This document shows, piece by piece, positions 18,244 to 27,341 of a stretch of 64,000 nucleotides of DNA; within the stretch, counting starts at the first letter, position 1, and the number at the start of each line of letters is the position of its first letter. The DNA is taken from contig PBLF01000004.1 of the NCBI GenBank assembly GCA_002722295.1, positions 84,965 through 148,964 on the forward strand, in the 5' to 3' direction. A model generated the notes under the pieces. The model was given only the letters and a program-made list of their open reading frames with translations, had not been told where the DNA came from and did no database searches. This DNA comes from Stappia sp. GTDB lineage: Bacteria; Pseudomonadota; Alphaproteobacteria; Rhizobiales; Stappiaceae. The translations under genes and the position numbers were made by a program.

Positions 18244-18258
18244 GCAAGGGGCGGGCCA
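18244..18258 (-). promoter_or_regulatory. Sigma-54 promoter (-24/-12) for fliK-flgD
   Basis: The minus strand reads TGGCCCGCCCCTTGC, matching the consensus TGGCACG-N4-TTGC at 10 of 11 fixed positions with exact GG-N10-GC spacing. A sigma-54 activator, FlbD, is encoded in the same block. Regulation by it is inferred. Confidence 0.7.
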
Positions 18259-18426
18259 ACTGCCCGGGACGGCTGAAACACGGGCTTTTCGCCAGCTGCC
18301 CTTGCCCTTTGAACTCCCGGATCACACATGCGCGGCGGGCAAGGCTTGCCCAGGACAGGCAAGCTTTGCCGGGTTGTGACGGCCGGACAGGACGAGAAAG
18401 GATGGCGTTCCCCCCTTGCGCCGGTC

Positions 18427-18456
18427 TTGGCGTTTGCAGGGCCGATCCGCTATAGT
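18427..18456 (+). promoter_or_regulatory. Candidate sigma-70 promoter of mnmA
   Basis: TTGGCG and TATAGT are separated by 18 bases. The expected transcript start lies about 240 bases before the mnmA ATG, so the leader would be long. Confidence 0.35.
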
Positions 18457-18700
18457 CGCGCGCAAACACGCGGCCCGGCGAAATGCCGCGACCCGCACCC
18501 ATCCAGCCACTGCCCTCCGGCCCGGTTTCAAACGACAGGGAACCCGCGCCGGATTTGCGCGTTTTCGCGGGGCGGACGCCGCGCCGGCGCGGCCGGAGAA
18601 GCCAGACGGGAGCGCCGCTGCTCGAGGCCCGCACCGGCCGGGCGACATTCACGAGGACCGGCTCCCGCTCGCGGGCGCTCAAGAACAGGTCCGCACCAGG

Positions 18701-19909
18701 ATGACAGGCATGATGAACAGTCTCGACATCCCCAAGCGCCCGGAGGACACGCGGGTCGTCGTTGCCATGTCGGGCGGCGTCGATTCGTCCGTCGTCGCGG
18801 GGCTGATGCAGCGCGAGGGCTACGACGTCATCGGCGTCACGCTGCAGCTCTACGATCACGGGGAGGCGGTGCACCGGGCCGGTGCCTGCTGCGCGGGCCA
18901 GGACATCCAGGACGCGCGCCGCGTCGCGGAACGGCTGGGCATTCCCCACTACGTTCTCGACTACGAGGACCGCTTCCGCGAGAAGGTCATCGAGCGCTTC
19001 GCCGAGAGCTACATCGCCGGCGAGACGCCGATCCCCTGTGTCGCCTGCAACCAGACGGTCAAGTTCTCCGACCTTCTGGAAACCGCCCGCACGCTCGGCG
19101 CCGACGTTCTGGCGACCGGCCACTACGTGCGCACCGCGCAGGCCGCGAACGGCCATCGCGCGCTCTACCGCCCGATCGACCTGGACCGCGACCAGAGCTA
19201 CTTCCTCTTCGCGACCACGCAGGAGCAGCTCGACTTCCTGCGCTTTCCGCTCGGCGGCATGACCAAGCCCGAAACGCGCGAGCTTGCCCGCGAGTTCGGT
19301 CTGGCGATTGCCGACAAGCAGGACAGCCAGGACATCTGCTTCGTGCCCCAGGGCAAATATGCCGACGTCATCGAACGACTGAAGCCGAATGCGGCGGAGC
19401 CCGGCGAGATCGTCCACCTCGACGGCCGCGTGCTCGGCACGCACAACGGCATCATCCACTTCACCATCGGCCAGCGGCGCGGAATCGGTGTCGCCACCGG
19501 AGAGCCGCTTTATGTGGTGAAGCTGGACGCGGAAGGCCGACGCGTGATCGTCGGCCCGCGCGAGGCGCTGGGGACCCGGCGCATCGTTCTGCGTGACGTC
19601 AACTGGCTCGGCGAGGGGCGTCTCGAGGACATTCCCGCGACCGGTATCGAGCTTGCCGCGAAGGTCCGCTCCACCCGGCCGCCGCGTCCGGCGGTGCTGC
19701 GCGTCATCGATGGAGAGCCCGTGGTCGAGCTCATCGACGGGGAGACCGGCGTCGCCCCCGGCCAGGCCTGTGTCTTCTTCTCCGACGACGGCGAAGGCGC
19801 ACGCGTTCTGGGCGGCGGCTGGATAGACCGCACCGTTCCGGCAGGAGCCGCCATGACGGCGACGGACGCGACACGCGGCGACCGCAAGCCTGCCGCGGCC
19901 GCGCTGTGA
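18701..19909 (+). CDS. mnmA: tRNA-specific 2-thiouridylase MnmA
   Basis: A 402-residue enzyme that adds sulphur to U34 of tRNA-Lys, -Glu and -Gln using ATP and a persulphide relay. The PP-loop AMSGGVDSS (about 22-30) binds ATP. Cys116 ([12 protein letters not shown]) and Cys213 ([10 protein letters not shown]) are the conserved catalytic pair. TGHYVR and [10 protein letters not shown] are also typical. The start at 18701 is the first ATG adjoining the conserved region; ATGs at 18710 and 18713 are alternatives. The stop overlaps the next ATG by one base (TGATG), so the methyltransferase is translationally coupled. Confidence 0.96.
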   Translation: MTGMMNSLDIPKRPEDTRVVVAMSGGVDSSVVAGLMQREGYDVIGVTLQLYDHGEAVHRAGACCAGQDIQDARRVAERLGIPHYVLDYEDRFREKVIERFAESYIAGETPIPCVACNQTVKFSDLLETARTLGADVLATGHYVRTAQAANGHRALYRPIDLDRDQSYFLFATTQEQLDFLRFPLGGMTKPETRELAREFGLAIADKQDSQDICFVPQGKYADVIERLKPNAAEPGEIVHLDGRVLGTHNGIIHFTIGQRRGIGVATGEPLYVVKLDAEGRRVIVGPREALGTRRIVLRDVNWLGEGRLEDIPATGIELAAKVRSTRPPRPAVLRVIDGEPVVELIDGETGVAPGQACVFFSDDGEGARVLGGGWIDRTVPAGAAMTATDATRGDRKPAAAAL

Positions 19910-20616
19910 TGGACGGTGACTTTCTCACCCAGACGTCCCTCGGGCGCTGGGTCGACCGCCGCCGCCGCGCCCTGCGCCGCGCGGTTGCCGTCCTGACCGG
20001 AACCGACGGAAGCTCCGCCGTGGAAAGCGCCTATGCTCGCTGGGCCCCGATCTACGACTGGGTTTTCACCATCCCGCTCGTGCCCGGCCAGAAGGCCGCT
20101 GCCGCAGTCGCCAACGACCTCGGCGGACGTCTCGTCGAGGTCGGCGTGGGAACGGGCCTGTCGCTGCCGCTCTACGGACGCAATCTGAGGGTGACAGGCA
20201 TCGATCTCTCGGAGCCCATGCTGCGCCGCGCCCGCGAGAGAGTGCGGCGCGAGACCCTCGGCAATGTCGACGGGCTTCACGCCATGGACGCGACCGACAT
20301 GAGCTTCGAGGCGGCAAGCTTCGACGTCGCGACCGTGATGTATGTGGTCTCGGTGGTCCCGGACCCCGCCGCCGTGATGGCGGAAGTGGAACGCGTCGTG
20401 AAACCGGGAGGCACGGTCATCATCGTCAACCACTTCGCCTCAGCGAGCGGCATTCTTGCAGCCGCCGAGCGTCTGCTGGCCCGGTTTTCCGAGAAACTCG
20501 GCTGGGACCCGCTTTTTCCGCGCGAGACCATACTCGAGGCCACGTCCATGGAGCTTGTCAGCGAAAGCCGGCATGGCCCCTTCGGCCTGTTTTCCATGAT
20601 GGTCTTCCGCCGCTGA
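19909..20616 (+). CDS. Class I methyltransferase, phosphatidylethanolamine N-methyltransferase-like
   Basis: A 235-residue SAM-dependent methyltransferase. Motif I is LVEVGVGTGLSLPLYG, followed by VTGIDLSEPMLRRARERV (motif II) and VATVMYVVSVVPDPAAVMAEVERVVKPGG. The opening YARWAPIYDWVFTIPLVPGQ is characteristic of Rhodobacter-type PmtA, which methylates phosphatidylethanolamine towards phosphatidylcholine. That function is likely but not certain, as ubiquinone and other lipid methyltransferases share much of this pattern. It is coupled to mnmA (TGATG) and ends in a strong terminator. Confidence 0.8.
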   Translation: MDGDFLTQTSLGRWVDRRRRALRRAVAVLTGTDGSSAVESAYARWAPIYDWVFTIPLVPGQKAAAAVANDLGGRLVEVGVGTGLSLPLYGRNLRVTGIDLSEPMLRRARERVRRETLGNVDGLHAMDATDMSFEAASFDVATVMYVVSVVPDPAAVMAEVERVVKPGGTVIIVNHFASASGILAAAERLLARFSEKLGWDPLFPRETILEATSMELVSESRHGPFGLFSMMVFRR

Positions 20617-20659
20617 GCAGCGCCGCTCGCGAATCCGATCCTTCCTGGAAATGACAAGA

Positions 20660-20690
20660 CCCCGGCACCATCAGGTGTCGGGGCTTTTTT
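20660..20690 (+). terminator. Rho-independent terminator of mnmA-methyltransferase unit
   Basis: CCCCGGCACC and GGTGTCGGGG form a 10-bp stem (one G-T pair) with a 4-base loop, followed by C and six T residues. Confidence 0.85.
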
Positions 20691-20714
20691 GTCCGTTGCC
20701 GGACGAAAGTTGGA

Positions 20715-20739
20715 GGCGGGCCGGAATGCCCGGCCCGCC
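20715..20739 (-). terminator. Terminator-like stem after the phytase-like esterase gene
   Basis: GGCGGGCCGG pairs with CCGGCCCGCC over a 5-base loop, 6 bases past the minus-strand stop. The T-run is weak (CAACTTTCG), so efficiency is uncertain. Confidence 0.5.
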
Positions 20740-20744
20740 CCTCC

Positions 20745-22916
20745 TCACATCCTGCCGGTCGAGAAGAACAGGGTCTCGCCGTTGCTGTCGTCGACACCGT
20801 CATTGTCGGTCACGGCATAGCCGTTGCCCGCGGCATCGATGGTGAAGCCTTCGATCTTGTCGACAACATATCCGCCAGTCGCCTTGAGGTCAGGGATGAA
20901 GTCGCGAACCTCTTCCTTGGTGACCATCGGCAGTTCGCCGCCCAGCGGCGCGGGCATGAGCTGGGACAGGGGAACCCGGTAGAGCTTCTTGATCTTCGCC
21001 GCCTCACCGATCTGGTTGTCGCGCTCCACGATGTAGACATGGTCGCCGTGCGCCGTGATCTCGGACAGCCCCACCCAGCCCTTTTCGGTCGCGTCGAGCG
21101 GATAGTGCACCGCGCCCCACTCCTTGGTGGAGGTGTTGTAGGCGAGAAGCTTCACCGCGTCCTTGGGATCATCCTTCCAGGGGCGCTGGATCGCGACCCA
21201 CAGCGTGTCGCCAACCATGGTGATGCCCTCGGCACCGAAGCGGCGCTGATGAACCAGAAGCTCTTCCGGGAAGGCAACCGACTCCTTGATCTCGCCCTTG
21301 CCGTTCACATGGTAGAGCGCATGCGGCACGAGCTTCCCGGCGTTGCCTTCCGAGGCCAGCCAGAAACCGCCCTTGCCATCGGTGGCAATGCCTTCAAGAT
21401 CCAGAAGCTGGGCCGGCTGACCGCCCCGCGTCACGCGGATCACGCCGGTGATCTCGGCCGGCGCCTTGGTGGCGTCGATCTCGAAGATCGTCGGCTGCAT
21501 GGAATAGAAGCTGTCGTTGACCGCATAGAGCCGCCCCGCGACCTCGGGATCTGCCGCAAGGCCGGACAGCGCACCGAAGCCGACCGGCAGGCCGCCTTCG
21601 GTCACCTTCGACTCGATCATCGGATAGGAGGACGTGCCCTCGCCAAGGCGATAGATCGTGACATGCGAGCGCGCGCCCCCGTCGGCGACCAGGTCGGCTT
21701 CGTTGGACACGGCCAGGATGTCGCGGCCCGGGATCGCGATGGCGCCTTCAGGCGCGATGCCCGTCGGCAGAAGCTGGACGAACTCCGGCATTCCGCCCGT
21801 GTCGCGGTAGACACCAACGACCGAGCCACGCTCGGACAGGACGAAGATGTACGTGTTGCCGCCAAAGGTCTTGACCTCGAGCCCCTCCGGCTCGACGCCC
21901 TTCTTGTTGGCCCGCTTCTCGGGGAAATGGCCGGCCATGACGATACGGTGCTCGAAGTCGGTACCGGAATCGAACAGCAGCTCACCGGACTTGGAGAAGA
22001 GCGAGAAACCGCGTGAACCGCCCTTGTAGTCGCCCTCGTTGGCGATCACGAAACGATCGTCATCAAGCCACTGCACCGCGTCGGGCTCGCGCGCGACGCC
22101 CTTAAGCGACCCGTTGAGCGTGATCGCGCCGTCGCGGCGCGTGTCAACGCCCTCGAGGTCCACTTCGCCGGCGGAGAAATGGTTCACGATCTCGCCGGTG
22201 TTGCCGTCGACAACAACCAGATGGTTGTTCTCCTGCAGCGTGACCACGACCTCGTTCTTCGAGTTGATGTCGACGAACTCGGGCTCGGGATCATCGGCCG
22301 CAATGCCGCCCAGTCCGGTCAGGTCCACATCCTTGCGGCTCCCGCAATCGAGGGCACCGTCCACGATCTTGAACAGGCTGAGCCATCCGGCCGGCATCTG
22401 CGGCATGGCACCATCGTTCAGGTCCTCGTCGCGCTCGTTCTCGATCGCCACCGCAAGCAGGTCCCCGGACGGCGACAGGGCAACGGAGTCCGGCTGGCCG
22501 CCGAGATCGCAGGTGGCCGAGATCGCCTGCGTCGCGATGTCGATGGTCACCAGCACGCCCGAGGGGTCGGTGAAGCTCTTCGAGGTGTTGATGCCGGCGA
22601 AGACCTTGTCGCCCACAGAGGTCACCGACGTCGGCTCGCCGTCGATCTTGACCACGCCATGCGGCTTCGGATTGGCCGGGTCCGTCAGGTCGATGAAGCC
22701 GATCGCGCCAAGCGGGCTGTCCGAATAGATCAGCATCTGGCCGTCTTCGGTCGAGGTGATGATCTCGGAAGACGTTTCCGTCTCCGGCGCCATCTCTGAC
22801 GGCAGGTTCGAGGCCACCGGAAAGGACGCGATGCGGTTGAAGACGGGTTCGGCCTGCGCGGCGAGCGTCGAGCCGAGAAGCGCGGCGGCAAGGGCGCCGA
22901 GAACGGAAAACTTCAT
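20745..22916 (-). CDS. Exported esterase-like phytase-family protein
   Basis: A 723-residue exported protein. Residues 1-22 are a Sec signal peptide ending in LAAQA-EP. The N-terminal half reads as a beta-propeller (FIDLTDPANPKPHGVVKIDGEP, DPEPEFVDINSKNEVVVTLQENNHLVVVDGNTGE). The C-terminal half matches the esterase-like activity of phytase family (GFGALSGLAADPEVAGRLYAVNDSFY, LDLEGIATDGKGGFWLASEGN, GAEGITMVGDTLWVAIQRPW, KIEGFTIDAAGNGYAVTDNDG). It should act in the periplasm or outside, possibly on phosphate esters; the substrate is unknown. The start at 22916 has GGGGGT before it. Nearby phoX suggests a phosphate context, though they are not one operon. Confidence 0.8.
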   Translation of the reverse strand: MKFSVLGALAAALLGSTLAAQAEPVFNRIASFPVASNLPSEMAPETETSSEIITSTEDGQMLIYSDSPLGAIGFIDLTDPANPKPHGVVKIDGEPTSVTSVGDKVFAGINTSKSFTDPSGVLVTIDIATQAISATCDLGGQPDSVALSPSGDLLAVAIENERDEDLNDGAMPQMPAGWLSLFKIVDGALDCGSRKDVDLTGLGGIAADDPEPEFVDINSKNEVVVTLQENNHLVVVDGNTGEIVNHFSAGEVDLEGVDTRRDGAITLNGSLKGVAREPDAVQWLDDDRFVIANEGDYKGGSRGFSLFSKSGELLFDSGTDFEHRIVMAGHFPEKRANKKGVEPEGLEVKTFGGNTYIFVLSERGSVVGVYRDTGGMPEFVQLLPTGIAPEGAIAIPGRDILAVSNEADLVADGGARSHVTIYRLGEGTSSYPMIESKVTEGGLPVGFGALSGLAADPEVAGRLYAVNDSFYSMQPTIFEIDATKAPAEITGVIRVTRGGQPAQLLDLEGIATDGKGGFWLASEGNAGKLVPHALYHVNGKGEIKESVAFPEELLVHQRRFGAEGITMVGDTLWVAIQRPWKDDPKDAVKLLAYNTSTKEWGAVHYPLDATEKGWVGLSEITAHGDHVYIVERDNQIGEAAKIKKLYRVPLSQLMPAPLGGELPMVTKEEVRDFIPDLKATGGYVVDKIEGFTIDAAGNGYAVTDNDGVDDSNGETLFFSTGRM

Positions 22917-23010
22917 GAAAGACCCCCAGGAGAAACCGTGATCGGGCGTGAATATGATCCGGCAGTGGTAGGCAGGCTCTATGACACCCGGTTGACAGCC
23001 GCAAGGCGGC

Positions 23011-23829
23011 TCATCCGCCCTTGCGATATCGACGGGCGAGATAGACGACCGAGCCGGACTGCAGCCCCTTGTAGAGAAGCGAGCCACGCGTGCCGGCGAA
23101 CTCCTTCATGAAGCGACGCGACAGCCGGTTACGCGCGATGCGCGCCTGCTTGCGCGCCTCCGCAGCGTCGAGCGCGGCGAGCACGCCCTCCGTCAGGTCC
23201 CTCTCCTGCAAGAGTTCCAGCCCGGGGATGGAAAGGTCCCGGTCAAGCGCCTCGAGCATGGAGCGGCCCCGCATGTCGGCGAAGGTGAAGATCCCGCCCG
23301 GGCGCAGCACCCGCGCGACCTCTTCCGCGAAACCCGCCACATTGGCGTAGCAATGGGAGGACTCGATGTTGACCACCACATCGAAGCTGGCGTCGGCGAA
23401 GGGCAGCGCCTCCGCATCGCCGACCTTGAAGGCAAGGTCCGGCGTGTCGGCGCAAAGCGCCCGGGCCCGCCGCACGGTGCCCGGAGAGTAATCGAGGCCG
23501 GTGACCGAGCGCGGGGAAAAGGTGCGGGCGATGTAGCGCGCGCCACCGCCGCGCCCCGATCCGACCTCAAGCACGTCGCGCCCCTCGAGATCGAGGCCGT
23601 TCACGGCCTGGTGATAGAGACCGATGAACGGACGCTCCGGCTCTTCGTCGGGATCGAGAGCAAACGCCTCGCCCTCAGCCACATAGCCATAATTCATGAA
23701 ACGCCAGTCGTCGTCGCGCCAGACACGCGACAGCATGTTGTAGAGCCCTCGCCACGCCCATTTGCGCGTGCGCGGAAAAGCCCCGCGCTCGACCGCGCGC
23801 AGCACGTGAGAAAAGAGTCCGCCGCTCAT
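23011..23829 (-). CDS. Class I SAM-dependent methyltransferase
   Basis: A 272-residue methyltransferase. Motif I is VLEVGSGRGGGARYIART, then SVTGLDYSPGTVRRARAL, VGDAEALPFADASFDVVVNIESSHCY and VLRPGGIFTFADM. The N-terminal 70 residues, with MNYGYVAEGE, and the IESSHCY motif are typical of small-molecule and lipid methyltransferases of the sterol/phosphoethanolamine type. Substrate unknown. Its ATG overlaps the stop of the upstream PF10118 gene (ATGA), so the two are coupled and probably act in one pathway. Confidence 0.82.
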   Translation of the reverse strand: MSGGLFSHVLRAVERGAFPRTRKWAWRGLYNMLSRVWRDDDWRFMNYGYVAEGEAFALDPDEEPERPFIGLYHQAVNGLDLEGRDVLEVGSGRGGGARYIARTFSPRSVTGLDYSPGTVRRARALCADTPDLAFKVGDAEALPFADASFDVVVNIESSHCYANVAGFAEEVARVLRPGGIFTFADMRGRSMLEALDRDLSIPGLELLQERDLTEGVLAALDAAEARKQARIARNRLSRRFMKEFAGTRGSLLYKGLQSGSVVYLARRYRKGG

Positions 23830-24713
23830 TCGGCGGGTTCCGCGCGCGGTCCGTCGGCGGCAAACTCGGCCGCAAGCCACGCCCGACCGGAGCGGATCAG
23901 GTCCGTATCGTCGATGTTGCGTGGATCGAAGCCGGGCAGATAGTAGCGCAGGAAAGGCCCCATGCTCAGGCGCATGTATCCAGGCGAAATGAAGAACAAC
24001 TGAAACACGCGGAGCCAGAAACGCAGCCCCGTGTCGTGCCCCTGCTCGCGCAGCATCTTGCGCATGTTGCGCAAGAGCACCCTCAGGAAATGAAAGGCGG
24101 TCGTGTTCATGGCCCCGATCCTGAGACCGTAGCGTTTCCACGCCGGCATTCCCGCAGCCGCCTGCCGGTACACGTCGAGCGCGACGGCCTTGTGCTCCAG
24201 TTCCTCCAGCGCGTGCCACATCCACAGCCGGCGGTAGGCGGAATGCGCTCCGTCGAAGAGATGGTGATGGCGCAGGGTGACGGTCGAGAAATTCGCCGTC
24301 AGGTGTTCGATGGCGCATGTAACCGCCAGACGGATCAACGGCACCTGCACGTTGGCCAGAAGTGTCGCAACCGGCTGTTCCATCGCCTCCACGTCATGCC
24401 CGAGGTCGGCAAGCCCTCGATTGTAGTCCTCGTGCTCGCGCGTGTGGAAAGCTTCCTGGACGGCATAGCCGTTTATCTCGGCCGCAAGCTCGGGGTCGTC
24501 GAGACGGGCGGCATAGTGCTTCAGCGAGCGGATGAAGAAACGCTCCCCCTCGGGCAGGAAGATCGAGAACGAATTGACCATCGCCGTCTTGACCGGATCG
24601 CCGCCGAACCAGTCGAGCTGCGGATTGTCGCCGATGCCGAAGCGCACGTCGCGCGGGACGATCTCCTCATCGTCATGAGGCGCCGACCAGTCGAACGGCT
24701 TCGATTTCGCCAT
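23826..24713 (-). CDS. Predicted metal-dependent hydrolase (PF10118)
   Basis: A 295-residue protein of the PF10118 predicted metal-dependent hydrolase family. Acidic and histidine motifs suggest a helical di-metal site: EAFHTREHEDYN (about residue 85), TCAIEHLTANFS (about 130) and HALEELEHKAVALDVY (about 170), a pattern like ferritin-type di-iron proteins. The C-terminal third is hydrophobic and may associate with the membrane. Activity is unproven for the family. It is divergent from phoX and co-translated with the downstream methyltransferase. Confidence 0.8.
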   Translation of the reverse strand: MAKSKPFDWSAPHDDEEIVPRDVRFGIGDNPQLDWFGGDPVKTAMVNSFSIFLPEGERFFIRSLKHYAARLDDPELAAEINGYAVQEAFHTREHEDYNRGLADLGHDVEAMEQPVATLLANVQVPLIRLAVTCAIEHLTANFSTVTLRHHHLFDGAHSAYRRLWMWHALEELEHKAVALDVYRQAAAGMPAWKRYGLRIGAMNTTAFHFLRVLLRNMRKMLREQGHDTGLRFWLRVFQLFFISPGYMRLSMGPFLRYYLPGFDPRNIDDTDLIRSGRAWLAAEFAADGPRAEPAE

Positions 24714-24932
24714 TGGTCCCTCGCTCGGAAAGCCCCGAGGCCTTCATGTTCGTCTTGCTTCGGAAGGCAACCTAAGGCGGCGGCCTTCCACCGGCAAGCG
24801 CCGCGAGGGCCGTGCAGCCCCCGACAGTCATCGCCGTCATACTGGTGAGACCTGGACCGCTTAAAAAGTGCTTCCGGCTTCCGCCGACCAGTGGTCGCCA
24901 TCCCCGTCCAGCCAGCAATCGCGAGAGCCAGC

Positions 24933-26843
24933 ATGGATCGCAAAGATACCGATCGGATTGATTTTGAGGATTTTTCCTTCGATGCCTTCGACGAGGCGCG
25001 TGATCCGCGCCCGCAGACAACGGACTTCGACCGGGTCGTCGAGACCGCGATTTCCCGGCGTGGCCTGCTCGGCGTTCTGGCCATCGGTTCGGGCGCGGCC
25101 GCGATGGGTCTGGGCGTCACGGGTCTCGGCTCGCTCATGAGCTCCACCTCCGCCGAAGCCGCGACGGCGCGGTTCGGCTTCAAGCCGGTGGGCATCGCGA
25201 CCGACGCGACCGTCCACGTTCCGGAGGGCTACTCCTGGCAGATCCTCGCGCGCTGGGGTGACAAGCTCTTCTCCGACGCGGGCGGTTTCGACCACACGAC
25301 CGGCGGCGACGCCGCCACGGCGGATCGCGTGTTCGGCGAAAACACCGACGGCATGGAATTCTTCGTCATCGGCGATCGCAACGTGATCGCGGTGAACCAC
25401 GAATACGTGAACCCGAAGCTGAACCTGCCCAAGAACGAGGGCGGCATTCCCGCCTCGGCCGAGGACGTCGCCAAGCTGCAGAAGCTCCAGGGCGTCACGG
25501 TGATGGAGGTCGCGGAAGGGGACGATGGCTGGAAGATCGTCGTCGACAGCCCGCTGAACCGCCGCATCAACCACCTGACGCCGATGACGATCTCGGGGCC
25601 AGCCGCCGGCCACGACCTGCTGAAGACCGAGGCCGACCCGAGCGGCACGAAGTCGCTTGGCACCTACAACAATTGCGGTGCCGGCAAGACGCCCTGGGGC
25701 ACCTATCTGACCTGCGAGGAGAACTTCAACGGCTACTTCGGCTCCACCGACGAAGCCGTGAGCCTGCCCGAGGATTTCAAGCGCTACGGCATCAAGACCG
25801 GCAGCGTCTATTCCTACGAGAAGTTCGACCCCCGCTTCGATCTGGCGAAGAACCTGAACGAGCCCTACCGGGCCGGCTACATTGTCGAAATCGCCCCCGC
25901 CGCTCCGTCCTCGACGCCGGTGAAACGCACCGCGCTCGGCCGCTTCAAGCACGAGAACGCCGAGGTGGTCATCGCGCCCGACGGCCGCGTGGTGGTCTAT
26001 CTCGGCGACGATGAACGCGGCGAGTTTCTCTACAAGTTCGTCTCCAGCGCCAGCTACGTGCCGGGCGGCGACACCTCGACGCTGCTCGACGAGGGCACTC
26101 TCTTCGTCGCGAAGTTCAACGAGGACGGATCCGGCGAATGGATGGCCCTGACGCCCGAGACGACCGGCATGAGTGCTCCCGAGATCGCGATCAGGACACG
26201 CCTCGCCGCCTCGAAGGTCGGCGCGACGACGATGGACCGGCCCGAGTGGGTCGCTGCCAACCCGATCGCCGCCGAGGCCTATTGCGCCCTCACCAACAAC
26301 AAGAACCGTGGCGTGAAGCCCAACGCCGGCGGCGACGCAACTCCGGTCGGCGGCCCGAACCCGCGCGAGAAGAACAACTACGGCCAGATCGTGCGCTGGT
26401 ATCCCGAAGGCCAGGACCACGCCGCGCCGGGTTTCACCTGGGACCTCTACGTGATGGCCGGCAACCCGACCGTTCATGACGGCGCCTACGCCGGGTCCGA
26501 CAACATCAACGAGGGCAACCTCTTCAACTCGCCCGATGGAATGGCCTTCGACACAACCGGCCTGCTGTGGATCCAGACCGACGGCTCCGACAGCAACAAG
26601 GGCGACTACGCCGGCATGGGTAACAACCAGATGCTCGTCGGCGACCCGGTGTCGGGCCGCATCGAGCGGTTCCTCACCGCGCCGATCGGGTCCGAGGTGA
26701 CGGGCCTGTGCTGGTCGGCGGACCTGCGGACCATGTTCGTGGGTATCCAGCATCCGGACGCGCCCTTCCCCGACGGCGAGGGCACGCTCGGACGATCCTC
26801 GGTCATCGCCGTCAAGCGGTCGGACAACGCCGTCATCGGCTGA
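24933..26843 (+). CDS. phoX: PhoX-type alkaline phosphatase (DUF839)
   Basis: A 636-residue Tat-exported phosphatase. The twin-arginine motif SRRGLLG lies at residues 41-47, after an unusually long acidic N-region (DRIDFEDFSFDAFDEARD), and is followed by a hydrophobic core and a likely cleavage near EAATA. The DUF839 body shows NHEYVNPKL, LTPMTISGPAAGH, NNCGAGKTPWGTYLTCEEN, VYLGDDERGEFLYKFVS and NSPDGMAFDTTGLLWIQTDG, which in PhoX build the Ca/Fe active site. It releases phosphate from phosphomonoesters in the periplasm and is usually PhoB-controlled. I see only a mis-spaced PHO-box-like pair upstream. It has its own terminator. Confidence 0.92.
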   Translation: MDRKDTDRIDFEDFSFDAFDEARDPRPQTTDFDRVVETAISRRGLLGVLAIGSGAAAMGLGVTGLGSLMSSTSAEAATARFGFKPVGIATDATVHVPEGYSWQILARWGDKLFSDAGGFDHTTGGDAATADRVFGENTDGMEFFVIGDRNVIAVNHEYVNPKLNLPKNEGGIPASAEDVAKLQKLQGVTVMEVAEGDDGWKIVVDSPLNRRINHLTPMTISGPAAGHDLLKTEADPSGTKSLGTYNNCGAGKTPWGTYLTCEENFNGYFGSTDEAVSLPEDFKRYGIKTGSVYSYEKFDPRFDLAKNLNEPYRAGYIVEIAPAAPSSTPVKRTALGRFKHENAEVVIAPDGRVVVYLGDDERGEFLYKFVSSASYVPGGDTSTLLDEGTLFVAKFNEDGSGEWMALTPETTGMSAPEIAIRTRLAASKVGATTMDRPEWVAANPIAAEAYCALTNNKNRGVKPNAGGDATPVGGPNPREKNNYGQIVRWYPEGQDHAAPGFTWDLYVMAGNPTVHDGAYAGSDNINEGNLFNSPDGMAFDTTGLLWIQTDGSDSNKGDYAGMGNNQMLVGDPVSGRIERFLTAPIGSEVTGLCWSADLRTMFVGIQHPDAPFPDGEGTLGRSSVIAVKRSDNAVIG

Positions 26844-26872
26844 CCTCCACGACCATAACTTCCCCGCGAAAC

Positions 26873-26902
26873 GGGCGCGCCGGCACTCCGGCGCGCCCTC
26901 TT
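26873..26902 (+). terminator. Terminator of phoX
   Basis: A perfect 11-bp stem, GGGCGCGCCGG / CCGGCGCGCCC, with a 4-base loop and then TCTTTCTC, 30 bases past the phoX stop. Confidence 0.75.
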
Positions 26903-27038
26903 TCTCACTGCCCTCCCATCCATTGATCGTTCAGAAATACGGAACAATCCCTTCGATGAAGTGCGGATTGTTTTAAACGTCAAACGCCCCAAATGTCGGA
27001 GACCGGCCGTCAGGAGACGGCAGCGACAGGAGGGTTTC

Positions 27039-27341
27039 ATGAGCGCAGCCGACATCACCATAACCCGTGAGACCAGTGAAACGCGCGGTCGTTACATCGC
27101 GCGGGTCACAGGCCATGACGAGACGGGCAAACTGACGTTCTCGATCAGCAGCGCGACGCTGGTGATCGCCGATCATACCGGCGTGCCGGACGTTTTCCGC
27201 GGCATGGGGGTGGGGCTTGCACTTGTCGAGCGCCTCGTGGCCGACGCGCGCGAACAGGGCTTCAAGATCATGCCCCTGTGCCCCTTCGTGAATGCCCAGC
27301 GCAAGCGGCATCCGGAATGGGCGGACGTGTTCTCCGTGTAG
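27039..27341 (+). CDS. Short GNAT-like N-acetyltransferase (GtnA/YidJ type)
   Basis: A 100-residue protein with the minimal GNAT fold of the CG-type acetyltransferase family (PF14542): KLTFSISSATLVIADHTGVPDVFRGMGVGLALVERLVADAREQGFKIMPLCPFVNAQ. It carries the G-M-G-V-G acetyl-CoA loop and the terminal CPFV-x5-RHPEW motif seen in that family. Substrate unknown. AGGAGGG six bases before the ATG is an excellent ribosome binding site and settles the start. A single gene. Confidence 0.87.
   Translation: MSAADITITRETSETRGRYIARVTGHDETGKLTFSISSATLVIADHTGVPDVFRGMGVGLALVERLVADAREQGFKIMPLCPFVNAQRKRHPEWADVFSV

Larger units (their letters stand above)
18181..18700. other. Divergent regulatory region between fliK and mnmA
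   Basis: 520 bases. It holds the fliK sigma-54 promoter match, two adjacent short palindromes (GGGCAAGGCTTGCCC at 18337-18351 and GGCAAGCTTTGCC at 18358-18370) and a sigma-70-like promoter for mnmA at 18427-18456. I see no further gene. Confidence 0.5.

Noticed and set aside
24825-24840. PHO-box-like repeat (CAGTCAT...CCGTCAT) upstream of phoX
   Set aside because: The half-sites repeat every 9 bases, whereas PHO boxes repeat every 11. I did not list it as a regulatory site.
24861-26753. A 630-codon open frame on the minus strand
   Set aside because: Antisense to phoX, which has a clear Tat signal and DUF839 motifs.
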